15,970 nucleotides of DNA from Deltaproteobacteria bacterium. Its GTDB lineage: Bacteria > Desulfobacterota > Dissulfuribacteria > Dissulfuribacterales > QOAL01. The position numbers were made by a program, and so were the translations under genes. Every line of letters begins with the position of its first letter. Position 1 is the stretch's first letter. Positions 1 to 6,492 of this stretch are shown here, in pieces. The notes beneath the pieces were generated by a model. It ran no database searches and was not told where the DNA came from. It saw nothing but the letters and a program-made list of their open reading frames with translations. The stretch is from assembly GCA_026996955.1 (NCBI GenBank), contig JALWJV010000220.1:1-15970 (forward strand). Direction: 5' to 3'.

Positions 1-809
1 TCCTCGATACCGAAATAGGAGACACGGATTGACGGGATTCCATATTTTTTCTCCATCATGTCAGCAAGCTGCATGGTGGAACCGGAACATTGCACAACAT
101 TCAGGGAGGCTCCATGGGCACGTTTTATATCATCGACCCGGCCGTCTCCTGTTATGTTGGCAACAACTTCGATTCCCATGCGCCTGTAGTAGTCACGGAT
201 CATCCATATCTCCCCTGCGATATTGAAATCCCCCAATATGTTCACCGAGTGCCTGGAGATGCCCTCAGTGTCCCCTGTGCCAATAAGCCGGAACAGGGCA
301 TCACAGGCAGCTTTGTACCCTGAACGTTTGTTTCCCTTAAATCCTTCGGATTTTACCGGGATTACCGGTATGCCTTTTTCTGACCCAACTGCTTTGCATA
401 CCGCATCAAGATCATCGCCGATAATTCCCACAATGCAGGTGGAATAAACAAACGCGGCCTTGGGACTGTGACGGTCTATCAGTTCACACAGGGCGCGTTT
501 AAGCTTTTTTTCACCTCCAAAAATTACATCCCGCTCCTGAAGATCAGTTGAAAAGGACAGTCTGTGAAGCTCCGGACCGGATGAAAGTGCCCCCCTGATA
601 TCCCATGTATATACTGCACAGCCTATGGGACCATGCACAAGATGAAGGGCATCGGCAATAGGATAGAGAACTACCCGCGAACCACAGAATGTGCAGGCTC
701 TCTGGCTTACAGCACCTGCAAGGCTTTCCCTGTTGCAGGCCATATCAAGTGGGGCCTCGCCTTTGATGTGTATCTGTTTTTTTCTTTCTTCAAGAGCTAT
801 GGCTTCCAT
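1..809 (-). CDS. nifE: NifE, FeMo-cofactor scaffold subunit (5' part, truncated by window edge)
   Basis: NifE pairs with NifN to form the scaffold on which the nitrogenase FeMo-cofactor precursor matures. I translated this frame by hand; 269 residues are visible and the C-terminal part lies outside the window. Visible landmarks match NifE: HGPIGCA (59-65), TWDIRG (68-73), SSGPELHR (76-83), STDLQERDVIFGG (87-99), VYSTC (121-125), IGDDLDAVCK (130-139), IPVIPV and a late FNIAGE. Cys39, Cys64 and Cys125 align with cluster-ligand cysteines of Azotobacter NifE; that alignment is from memory. Cys42 gives an extra CxxC. The residues read NifE-like rather than NifD-like: the segment is short before the first cysteine and has the IGDDLDAVCK signature. 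Start chosen at the ATG preceded by AGGAG with 8 nt spacing. A sigma-54 promoter lies 53 bp upstream, so nifE begins a transcript here. A NifE-NifN fusion cannot be excluded from the visible part. Confidence 0.9.
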   Translation of the reverse strand, partial: MEAIALEERKKQIHIKGEAPLDMACNRESLAGAVSQRACTFCGSRVVLYPIADALHLVHGPIGCAVYTWDIRGALSSGPELHRLSFSTDLQERDVIFGGEKKLKRALCELIDRHSPKAAFVYSTCIVGIIGDDLDAVCKAVGSEKGIPVIPVKSEGFKGNKRSGYKAACDALFRLIGTGDTEGISRHSVNILGDFNIAGEIWMIRDYYRRMGIEVVANITGDGRVDDIKRAHGASLNVVQCSGSTMQLADMMEKKYGIPSIRVSYFGIE

Positions 810-861
810 TTCAAAATCTCCTGTGAAGATTTACGTTTCCGTCAGGTTGTCTCTAACAAAC

Positions 862-876
862 GCAATAGACATGCCA
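862..876 (-). promoter_or_regulatory. Sigma-54 (-24/-12) promoter of nifE
   Basis: Read on the minus strand the site is TGGCATGTCTATTGC. The invariant GG (-24) and GC (-12) are exactly 10 bp apart, and five of six bases of TGGCAC plus TTGC match the consensus. It lies 53 bp upstream of the nifE ATG, so a leader of about 40 nt would be made. Sigma-54 promoters with NifA are standard for nif genes. Confidence 0.8.
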
Positions 877-904
877 CAGGAGATGTCATGCACTTATCTT
901 TATA

Positions 905-917
905 TTTCAAATAGTTA
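905..917. promoter_or_regulatory. Possible IHF site between NifA site and nifE promoter
   Basis: TTTCAAATAGTTA matches the IHF consensus WATCAANNNNTTR with one mismatch. It sits in AT-rich DNA between the -24 element and the NifA site, where IHF normally bends DNA in nif promoters. The motif is degenerate, so the position is the main support. Confidence 0.4.
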
Positions 918-969
918 TGACAAGGATTTTCAGGCAGGGACATTGCCCGCAGGATCATCGGCCTTTTTT

Positions 970-985
970 TGTGCCTTTAGATACA
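970..985. promoter_or_regulatory. NifA upstream activator sequence (TGT-N10-ACA)
   Basis: TGTGCCTTTAGATACA is a perfect TGT-N10-ACA. Its centre is about 125 bp upstream of the expected nifE start point, within the usual range for NifA binding. Together with the sigma-54 element it indicates that nifE is induced under nitrogen-fixing conditions. Confidence 0.7.
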
Positions 986-1422
986 AAAAAGTGAGATCGC
1001 CTACATTTTTGTAATGAAAAAAGATGGGAAAGGCTGGGTTTTGTGGACTGAGAGCTTGTGCTGCGCCCTTTATTTTGGTGGGTAGGAAAACACAGCGTTA
1101 GAATTTCAGGTAATATGGGAAAGAAACTTTTAGAGGAAAGAAGTTAACCTGAGCTCATAATTAACCTGTCTCATTGTATCTATGACAGGTACTTAATGCC
1201 CTGGTTACTCTGGAAGCTGTTGCACCATGGCAGAGAGCAACGATCCAGAGGATATCGCCTTTGATCTTACAGAAAAAACGGTGTCGAGGCATGAATACTT
1301 CTCGGAAGAGGAGTTTTGGAAAAAATTCCAGCTTTTTAACAGAATCAGTGGCTTGCCTTAACAAGAAACATTGCTGATTAAAGAATCAGTGGTCCATTAA
1401 GAACTGTTTTTTTGGGAAATCT
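986..1422. other. Gene-poor region between nifE control region and chemosensory operon
   Basis: I see no convincing gene in these roughly 440 bp, apart from one doubtful 44-residue ORF listed separately. Small structures are present. ACCTGTC/GACAGGT (1164-1170 and 1184-1190) could form a 7-bp hairpin. TTAACCTG occurs twice (1144-1151 and 1161-1168). AGAATCAGTGG occurs as an 11-bp direct repeat (1341-1351 and 1382-1392). No insertion-sequence ends or tRNA-like fold were recognised. Confidence 0.5.
1227..1361 (+). CDS. Doubtful small ORF, 44 residues, function unknown
   Basis: An ATG-to-TAA frame encodes 44 residues beginning MAESNDPEDIAFDLTEK and ending in KFQLFNRISGLP. It is rich in charged and aromatic residues, soluble in character and not low-complexity, so it reads more like real protein than most random frames. 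GGAAG lies 10 nt before the ATG, a weak ribosome site. An in-frame TAA 30 nt upstream limits extension. I recognise no family. It could be a small regulatory protein, the remnant of a decayed longer gene, or chance. The 11-bp repeat AGAATCAGTGG covers codons near its 3' end and recurs just after it. Confidence 0.3.
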   Translation: MAESNDPEDIAFDLTEKTVSRHEYFSEEEFWKKFQLFNRISGLP

Positions 1423-1450
1423 TCAAGTAAATGCCTCTCAATTCCGATAG
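1423..1450 (+). promoter_or_regulatory. Possible sigma-28 (FliA-type) promoter of the chemosensory operon
   Basis: TCAAGTAA, 12 bp, then TCCGATAG resembles the flagellar/chemotaxis promoter TAAAGTTT-N11-GCCGATAA. The -10 part keeps CCGATA; the -35 part keeps five of eight bases; the spacer is one base long. The site ends 41 bp before the ATG of a binding-protein/MCP operon, the gene class sigma-28 usually serves. Confidence 0.4.
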
Positions 1451-1491
1451 CCCTTAACAGGCGGAACAATTAAATAAAAGGAGGCTTCAAA

Positions 1492-2676
1492 ATGAGTTTC
1501 AGAACAACCGCAGAGTTTTTATCCATCAGGACAAGTGTTTGGCTTATGCTATCAATATGCCTAGTACTATTTTTATTTTCTTTGGTCCATGCTTCGCAGG
1601 GAGTAACATCCACGTCCATCTTACTTTGTGCCTCAAATGCCCAGAGTGGTCCGGCTATGTTTCTCGGAAATGAATACACAAAGGGTTTTAAGGCGGTATT
1701 TTCTCAGGTCAATAAAAATGGAGGAATTAACGGAAGAAAAATAGCACTTAACGTGCTGGACGATGGTTATGAGCCTGATAGAGCCATTGAAAATACCAAA
1801 AGGTTTGTGGACTCCGGCTGCTTTTTACTAACAGGTTATGTGGGGACTCCAACGTCCAAGGCAGCCCTTCCTGTAGCAGAAAAGGCAGGTATTCCTTACT
1901 TCTTTCCTTTTACCGGTGCAGAATTTCTAAGAAATCCGGTTAGGCCTCTGGTATTTAACCTCAGAGCCTCGTACTTTATGGAGACTGAAGAGATGGTCCA
2001 TTATCTTGCAGATGTGAATGGGCTGAAAAAAATAGCCATATTCTATCAGGATGATTCATATGGTCGGGCCGGGCTTAGTGGTTTTAAAAAGGCAATGGAC
2101 AAGAGGGAACTCGAAATAGCCGGAGAGGCCACATATCCAAGAAATACCGTTGCAGTTAGCAAGGCAGTTATAACCATGCGCAGGATACGGCCGGAAGCCG
2201 TGGTAATGATTGGCGCATATAAACCATGTGCGGCCTTTATCAAAAAGGCAAAAAAGGTGGGACTGACTGCAACCCGCTTCATAAACATCTCTTTTGTGGG
2301 AAGCAAGGCGCTTCTCAAAGAGCTCGGACCAGATGGCGAGGGCGTACTGGTGACACAGGTGGTTCCTCTACCCTGGGATAGCTCTTTACCCGGTGTAAAG
2401 GATTATGTACAAACTATGAAGGCAGCTTATTCGGACTTCAACCCAGGTTTTGTGAGTCTTGAGGGTTACCTTGCTGCAAAGACCTTAGTGCAGGTCTTAA
2501 AGAATTCAGGCAAGGAACTCACAAGGAAAACAGTTGTCGCTGCTGCTGATAACCTACAAAATTTAGACTTAGGTATAAACGTGCCCATCTCCTTTTCCCC
2601 AACAGACCATCAGGGTATGGAAAAGGTCTATCTTACCGTGATAAAGGACGGAAAATTCCAGCAGGTCAACTACTGA
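1492..2676 (+). CDS. LivK-type periplasmic substrate-binding protein (chemosensory partner)
   Basis: This 394-residue protein belongs to the type-1 periplasmic binding family (Leu/Ile/Val-binding, Peripla_BP_6). Residues 15-34 form a hydrophobic segment ending VHA, a likely signal peptide cut near residue 34. There is no lipobox Cys, so the mature protein should be free in the periplasm unless the segment stays as an anchor. The fold signatures VNKNGGINGRKI (73-84) and DDGYEPDRAIENTKRF (90-105) are typical of the family. Later IAIFYQDDSYGRAG marks the hinge-side region. GGAGG lies 8 nt before the ATG. The next gene, a chemoreceptor, starts 15 bp after the stop, and no permease or ATPase genes are adjacent. 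I infer that it delivers ligand recognition to that receptor rather than to an importer. The ligand is probably an amino acid, amide or small organic acid but cannot be read from the sequence. Confidence 0.88.
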   Translation: MSFRTTAEFLSIRTSVWLMLSICLVLFLFSLVHASQGVTSTSILLCASNAQSGPAMFLGNEYTKGFKAVFSQVNKNGGINGRKIALNVLDDGYEPDRAIENTKRFVDSGCFLLTGYVGTPTSKAALPVAEKAGIPYFFPFTGAEFLRNPVRPLVFNLRASYFMETEEMVHYLADVNGLKKIAIFYQDDSYGRAGLSGFKKAMDKRELEIAGEATYPRNTVAVSKAVITMRRIRPEAVVMIGAYKPCAAFIKKAKKVGLTATRFINISFVGSKALLKELGPDGEGVLVTQVVPLPWDSSLPGVKDYVQTMKAAYSDFNPGFVSLEGYLAAKTLVQVLKNSGKELTRKTVVAAADNLQNLDLGINVPISFSPTDHQGMEKVYLTVIKDGKFQQVNY

Positions 2677-2691
2677 ATAGGAGCATGAAAA

Positions 2692-4758
2692 ATGGGAAAG
2701 ATATTTAGCCGAATAAAAATAACACGGCTTGTAGCAGCCACTTTTGTATTCGGAATAACTGCTCTGGGCATTATTTGTCTGTTGTCCTACCTGAACATGA
2801 AAGATGGACTTAAGGGCTTTGAACAGGTGGCATCTATAGTGGTTTCCCAAAACCAAAACGCGGATCAGGACACGGATACTTCTGCCATCCTAGCGCTTGA
2901 ACGTGTGAAGGCAGATATCTTCTCACTTTATGGTGCCAACAAACCTCAACTTATAACAAAGTATAAAAAAAAGGCTGAAAATGATCTTGATGCTATAGAA
3001 CCAATTCCCGGAGCAAAGTCAGTTATTCTAGGCTTACGACAGTTTATAAAAAAGTCCTCTGATGTGAACATTGGAATACTTGATAACAGTGAAAAATGGA
3101 AGATAAAGACGAGATACATCCTTCAACAATATGCACAGGTACGTAAAAAAATATTGGAAGCAGTGGATGAGGCCGAACTCAATCTTATAATGGATGGTGA
3201 TGCCATCACCAGTGCATCCACCCCTGAAGATATTAAGCAAAAGATAGATAAGCTTATTAACGTGGATTATAGGGTCGTTTCTGCTCTGAAGGATATTCTT
3301 GGCAATTTCCAGGATTTTTTATTGATTAGGGCAGAGCTTGGTGCTGTTGACGAGCCGGAATACATGGAGCCATTGAAAGAACGGTTCAAGGCAACCTCCT
3401 ACAAGATTAGCCAGCTTGTAGGAAGCCTTAACGGCTTGCCAGTAGAAAATAAAACGAAGACGTCCAAAAACGAGGCACAAGAGTCCATGAAGAAGAATGT
3501 CTCCATTATGTTCGGTCTCAGACAGGACATATTGGCTAAAAAGACCGAAAAGAACAAACTGGTAAATCAACTGGCTGGATTGTCACACCAACTTGATAAG
3601 ATTTCTGTAGATCTTTCAGGCTTAATAACGTCAGAGATTGCTACTATAGCAAAACAACAAAAGGAGCGGCTGGACACAAGACTTAAAATCATGGGAATGA
3701 TACTAGCTTTTAGCGTATTATTGGGCCTGTTCATTGGAGTCTCTTTGACACGTTTCCTGACAAAGCGGTTTGAGGCGGTAGTACATCTCCTTAACAGTCT
3801 CTTTGACAGGATCTCCAGTGGAAATTTTAACTTCAGTGATCTCGAAAGACTCAAAGGAAACGATGAGCTTGCACATATCCAAAATCTTCTTTTTGAGACG
3901 GTAGTCAAAGTTGGAAACATCCTACAGGAGGTTTCCAAGAGTTCCAGAGATGTTTTTGACAAGACCACCAAACTGGATAAAGCGGCCAATAGTATGACCA
4001 ACTCGGCTGGCAAGGTAGAAGAGGTTGCTCTGGACATCCAGTCTCTTGCGGAGGTGGCAAATGAGTATGTCACAAGGGTGACAGCCTCTATAGAAGAGGT
4101 CAACATTGCCATTGACCAGGTAGTTGACCATGTCAGCTCCTCCAGTGCGGATGCCGCAGAAGCAGAGGCAAAATTGATGGATGTAAAGAGCGCGGTAAAT
4201 GAGCTTGTTATATCTTCCCAGAAGATTGGAGAGATCACTAGCCTTATAGGGGCTATTGCTGAACAGACCAATCTCTTGGCCCTGAATGCAACTATAGAGG
4301 CCGCCAGGGCAGGAGAGGCCGGAAAAGGTTTTGCGGTCGTTGCCAACGAGGTCAAAGAACTTGCGAAAGAAACAGGTGGTTCAGTCGAGGAAATTGAAAA
4401 GATAGTATCTGAAATCCAGGAGGGTGTTCGCAGGGTCAGTACTGCCATAGACCATGCATCTACCACCATTGCTACTATTTCACAGGAATCTGCCAAGGTA
4501 GAAAGTAGCATAGATGAAGAAAAAAATGCTATTCATGAAATTACCATCCAGGCAGAAGAGACCAAGCACGAAACAGAGGTTATCGTGGAAAAGATAAAGG
4601 AAATCGTTGATGCCTCCCAGACCACCTCTACCCTTGCAAAAGAAGTGAAAAGTGTATCCGAAAATCTACAAAGTGTAGGGGCAAGGTTGAGAGAAGCTCT
4701 ATCGCGATTCAGGCTTGGTGTAAAAAGGAATTCATTAGGTAATTCTGTGCCCCTGTAA
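2692..4758 (+). CDS. Methyl-accepting chemotaxis protein
   Basis: This 688-residue transducer signals through CheW/CheA. Topology: membrane helix about 11-34, a periplasmic domain of about 300 residues (35-333), a second membrane helix about 334-356, a HAMP linker to about 405, then a long cytoplasmic coiled coil. The hairpin tip starts at residue 524 with EQTNLLALNATIEAARAGEA and continues GKGFAVVANEVKELA, the hallmark of the family. The helices flanking the tip are rich in Glu/Gln and Ala, as expected for methylation regions. The C-terminus (RNSLGNSVPL) has no NWETF-like tether for CheR/CheB. TAGGAG lies 8 nt before the ATG. It is co-transcribed with the binding protein 15 bp upstream. The periplasmic domain is largely helical by eye, consistent with docking of a partner protein rather than a PAS/Cache ligand pocket; this is inference. 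Confidence 0.93.
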   Translation: MGKIFSRIKITRLVAATFVFGITALGIICLLSYLNMKDGLKGFEQVASIVVSQNQNADQDTDTSAILALERVKADIFSLYGANKPQLITKYKKKAENDLDAIEPIPGAKSVILGLRQFIKKSSDVNIGILDNSEKWKIKTRYILQQYAQVRKKILEAVDEAELNLIMDGDAITSASTPEDIKQKIDKLINVDYRVVSALKDILGNFQDFLLIRAELGAVDEPEYMEPLKERFKATSYKISQLVGSLNGLPVENKTKTSKNEAQESMKKNVSIMFGLRQDILAKKTEKNKLVNQLAGLSHQLDKISVDLSGLITSEIATIAKQQKERLDTRLKIMGMILAFSVLLGLFIGVSLTRFLTKRFEAVVHLLNSLFDRISSGNFNFSDLERLKGNDELAHIQNLLFETVVKVGNILQEVSKSSRDVFDKTTKLDKAANSMTNSAGKVEEVALDIQSLAEVANEYVTRVTASIEEVNIAIDQVVDHVSSSSADAAEAEAKLMDVKSAVNELVISSQKIGEITSLIGAIAEQTNLLALNATIEAARAGEAGKGFAVVANEVKELAKETGGSVEEIEKIVSEIQEGVRRVSTAIDHASTTIATISQESAKVESSIDEEKNAIHEITIQAEETKHETEVIVEKIKEIVDASQTTSTLAKEVKSVSENLQSVGARLREALSRFRLGVKRNSLGNSVPL

Positions 4759-4777
4759 CAAAAATGGTTTTAAACAA

Positions 4778-4847
4778 GGACATGCTGAACTCATTTCCTG
4801 ACGTCATGCTAAACAAGTCGGAAGTCATTCATGAGTTCAGCATGTCC
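4778..4847. repeat. REP-like palindromic element, 17-bp perfect inverted repeat
   Basis: GGACATGCTGAACTCAT (4778-4794) is exactly repeated in inverse orientation at 4831-4847, around a 36-bp centre. The stem can extend inward through TTCC(T)GAC against GTCGGAA. The centre contains GTCATGCTAAAC, a near copy of the arm. From memory, CATGCTGAAC-type palindromes are scattered in many bacterial genomes. No long T-run follows on the plus strand, so it is a weak candidate for an ordinary terminator. It lies between convergent genes, a usual place for such repeats. Confidence 0.75.
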
Positions 4848-5013
4848 ACCAAAAGTCTTTTATACCATGCCTTCGTAATTGCAAAGGTTTTAAATAGTGC
4901 CAAATACTGTATGAAAAGGGATCGGTTATATTTTTGGTAATACCGCATGGACAATATTTTTGAATGTTCGTCCCTTAAGTAGCTCAGCACAACTAAAAGA
5001 TGCATTGTCTGAC

Positions 5014-5029
5014 GCATAATCATTTATGC
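5014..5029. repeat. Short hairpin near the 3' end of the LOG-family gene
   Basis: GCATAA-TCAT-TTATGC forms a 6-bp stem with a 4-base loop, 22 bp beyond the stop codon of the minus-strand gene. It might aid 3' end formation or RNA stability for that operon. It lacks a GC-rich stem and U-tract, so I do not call it a terminator. The rest of the 4848-5050 gap is AT-rich without other recognised structure. Confidence 0.3.
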
Positions 5030-5050
5030 ATTCTCAAAGGGACCAATATT

Positions 5051-6013
5051 TTATTTCACAAGTTCAGACAGCGGTTTGCCATTAACCCTGTGCCAGTGCT
5101 GTATGCCTTCCCATATCTCCTGGGCAGTCTCTGCATACCAGAAAAGCTCCCTGTCCTCGGGGTCTATTACCCCTTCTTCTGCCATGAAATCCACATTTAC
5201 TGCACTGCGCCAGAAAGATTCCCCTACCAGGACTACTGGTATTGGTTCTATCTTCCTGGTCTGTATCAGAGTTAATGCCTCAAAGAGTTCATCAAAGGTG
5301 CCGTAGCCACCAGGAAATGCAACAAGGGCCACAGCCCTGAGCAAAAAGTGGAGTTTGCGCGTGGCAAAATAATGAAACCGGAAACAAAGTTCAGGTGATA
5401 TGTACGGATTGGGATACTGTTCATGGGGAAGCGTGATATTAAGTCCGATTGATTTTGCTCCGCTGTCAAAGGCACCACGGTTTGCTGCCTCCATCATGCC
5501 CGGACCGCCGCCTGTGCACAGTGTGAGACAGTTATCCTCTGGTCCCTTTCCAAACTGGCCCACCAACCTGCCAAACTCCCTGGCAACGTCATAGTAGCGG
5601 CTCTTTGCAAGTATGCGTTCTGCTGTCTTGACCTGCTGTGCCAGACGCCTGTCATCAGGATGTTGGGCAGCCTGTTGCTTCAGACGTTGAAGATTACGTT
5701 TTGCAGCACCCGGTTCTACAATACGGGTGCTGCCAAATGCCACTATGGTGTGCTTTACCCCCTGCTGTTCAAGCAGCAGTTCGGGCTTCATATAGTCAAT
5801 CTGGAGACGTATGCCCCGGGTTTCGTCCTGATTAAGGAAATCAATATCCTGGTCAGCCTGCCGGTAGCCAGGGCTTTCCATTATCTTGCGAACCCTTTCA
5901 AGAGCTGCTGGATCATCTTCTATTGGCTTTGGAGCCTGCCACGGCAGGGGACGCCTGCGCTTGGAGTGATGGGGAGGGTGCGGGATGTGTTTTTTAAAGT
6001 GTTTTTTAGTCAT
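5051..6013 (-). CDS. LOG-family Rossmann protein (TIGR00730-like, putative nucleotide phosphoribohydrolase)
   Basis: This 320-residue protein belongs to the LOG/'lysine decarboxylase-like' superfamily, whose studied members release bases from nucleoside monophosphates. The first Rossmann turn reads AFGSTR (92-97). GGGPGMMEAANRG (168-180) and PGGYGTFDE (234-242) are the two signature motifs. Arg219 (FATRK) and Glu242 occupy the expected catalytic positions. The first 80 or so residues form a basic, His/Pro-rich, charged extension absent from minimal LOG enzymes, which are nearer 190-220 residues. The frame starts at an ATG without a visible Shine-Dalgarno sequence, 46 bp after the upstream gene's stop. 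A later start such as Met45 would keep the whole catalytic fold. It is the last gene of a probable four-gene operon. The substrate is not predictable here. Confidence 0.85.
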   Translation of the reverse strand: MTKKHFKKHIPHPPHHSKRRRPLPWQAPKPIEDDPAALERVRKIMESPGYRQADQDIDFLNQDETRGIRLQIDYMKPELLLEQQGVKHTIVAFGSTRIVEPGAAKRNLQRLKQQAAQHPDDRRLAQQVKTAERILAKSRYYDVAREFGRLVGQFGKGPEDNCLTLCTGGGPGMMEAANRGAFDSGAKSIGLNITLPHEQYPNPYISPELCFRFHYFATRKLHFLLRAVALVAFPGGYGTFDELFEALTLIQTRKIEPIPVVLVGESFWRSAVNVDFMAEEGVIDPEDRELFWYAETAQEIWEGIQHWHRVNGKPLSELVK

Positions 6014-6059
6014 GTTGTTTATGTCTGTGTTGTTATGTGATTTTTTAGATTAAATCAGA

Positions 6060-6467
6060 TCAAATCGGCACTCCGCAGCTCATTGACTGACCGTGCCAGA
6101 ACATCCACTCCATGTTTGAGGCAAAGAGTGCTGCAAAAATTGCGAGGCCAATCATGGAAAGAAGTGCCATGAGGAGTGCTGCAAAAAAAGCAGAGCCAAA
6201 ACCGTCAACCTCAAAGTCAGGCACTATGGAAGCGGTGAGGCTTATCATCAGTGCATTTATCACCAGTGCAAACAGTCCAAAGGTAAATACGGTGATGGGA
6301 AATGTAAAGAACAGCAGGACTGGCCGGATAAAACTGTTTATCAATCCCAGGACCAGGGCTGCAAGCAATAGCGCTTTTGTGCTTTTTGCCCTTACACCCT
6401 TGATGAATTTGGTGGTTATCCATAAACCTGCTGCAGTGATGAACCATATAAATAAAATTTCAATCAT
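6060..6467 (-). CDS. Four-helix membrane protein, phage-holin-4_2/YvlD family
   Basis: The 135-residue product is almost entirely hydrophobic, with four predicted membrane helices at about 3-20, 30-52, 57-82 and 90-115. Features such as LGLINSFIRPVLLFFTFPIT and FGLFALVINALMI are typical of the Pfam Phage_holin_4_2 family (YvlD-like). Despite the family name, most members are chromosomal proteins of unknown function unrelated to phage lysis. AAGGAG lies 6 nt before the ATG. It sits 25 bp downstream of the DUF4010 gene and 46 bp upstream of the LOG gene in the same direction, and is probably in one operon with them. The codons for repeated FFAALLMALL/IFAALFAS helices produce a short DNA repeat (GAGTGCTGCAAAAA twice), which is coding, not regulatory. 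Confidence 0.8.
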   Translation of the reverse strand: MIEILFIWFITAAGLWITTKFIKGVRAKSTKALLLAALVLGLINSFIRPVLLFFTFPITVFTFGLFALVINALMISLTASIVPDFEVDGFGSAFFAALLMALLSMIGLAIFAALFASNMEWMFWHGQSMSCGVPI

Positions 6468-6492
6468 AATAAACTCCTTGAGGTGTCAGGTA

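Noticed and set aside
3567..4511. 314-residue open frame antisense to the chemoreceptor
   Set aside because: It lies wholly inside the MCP signalling domain, is rich in Ser/Ala/Thr/Leu from reversed coiled-coil codons, and has no recognisable motif. The plus-strand frame has the full diagnostic MCP hairpin.
4778..4860. Inverted repeat read as intrinsic terminator of the MCP gene
   Set aside because: The loop is long and the 3' side is followed by ACCAAAAG rather than a T-run; a REP-like repeat fits better, though some termination is possible.
6127..6190. Two copies of GAGTGCTGCAAAAA that resemble half a CIRCE operator
   Set aside because: They are in the coding part of the holin-like gene, are direct rather than inverted repeats, and reflect repeated Ala/Leu/Phe codons.
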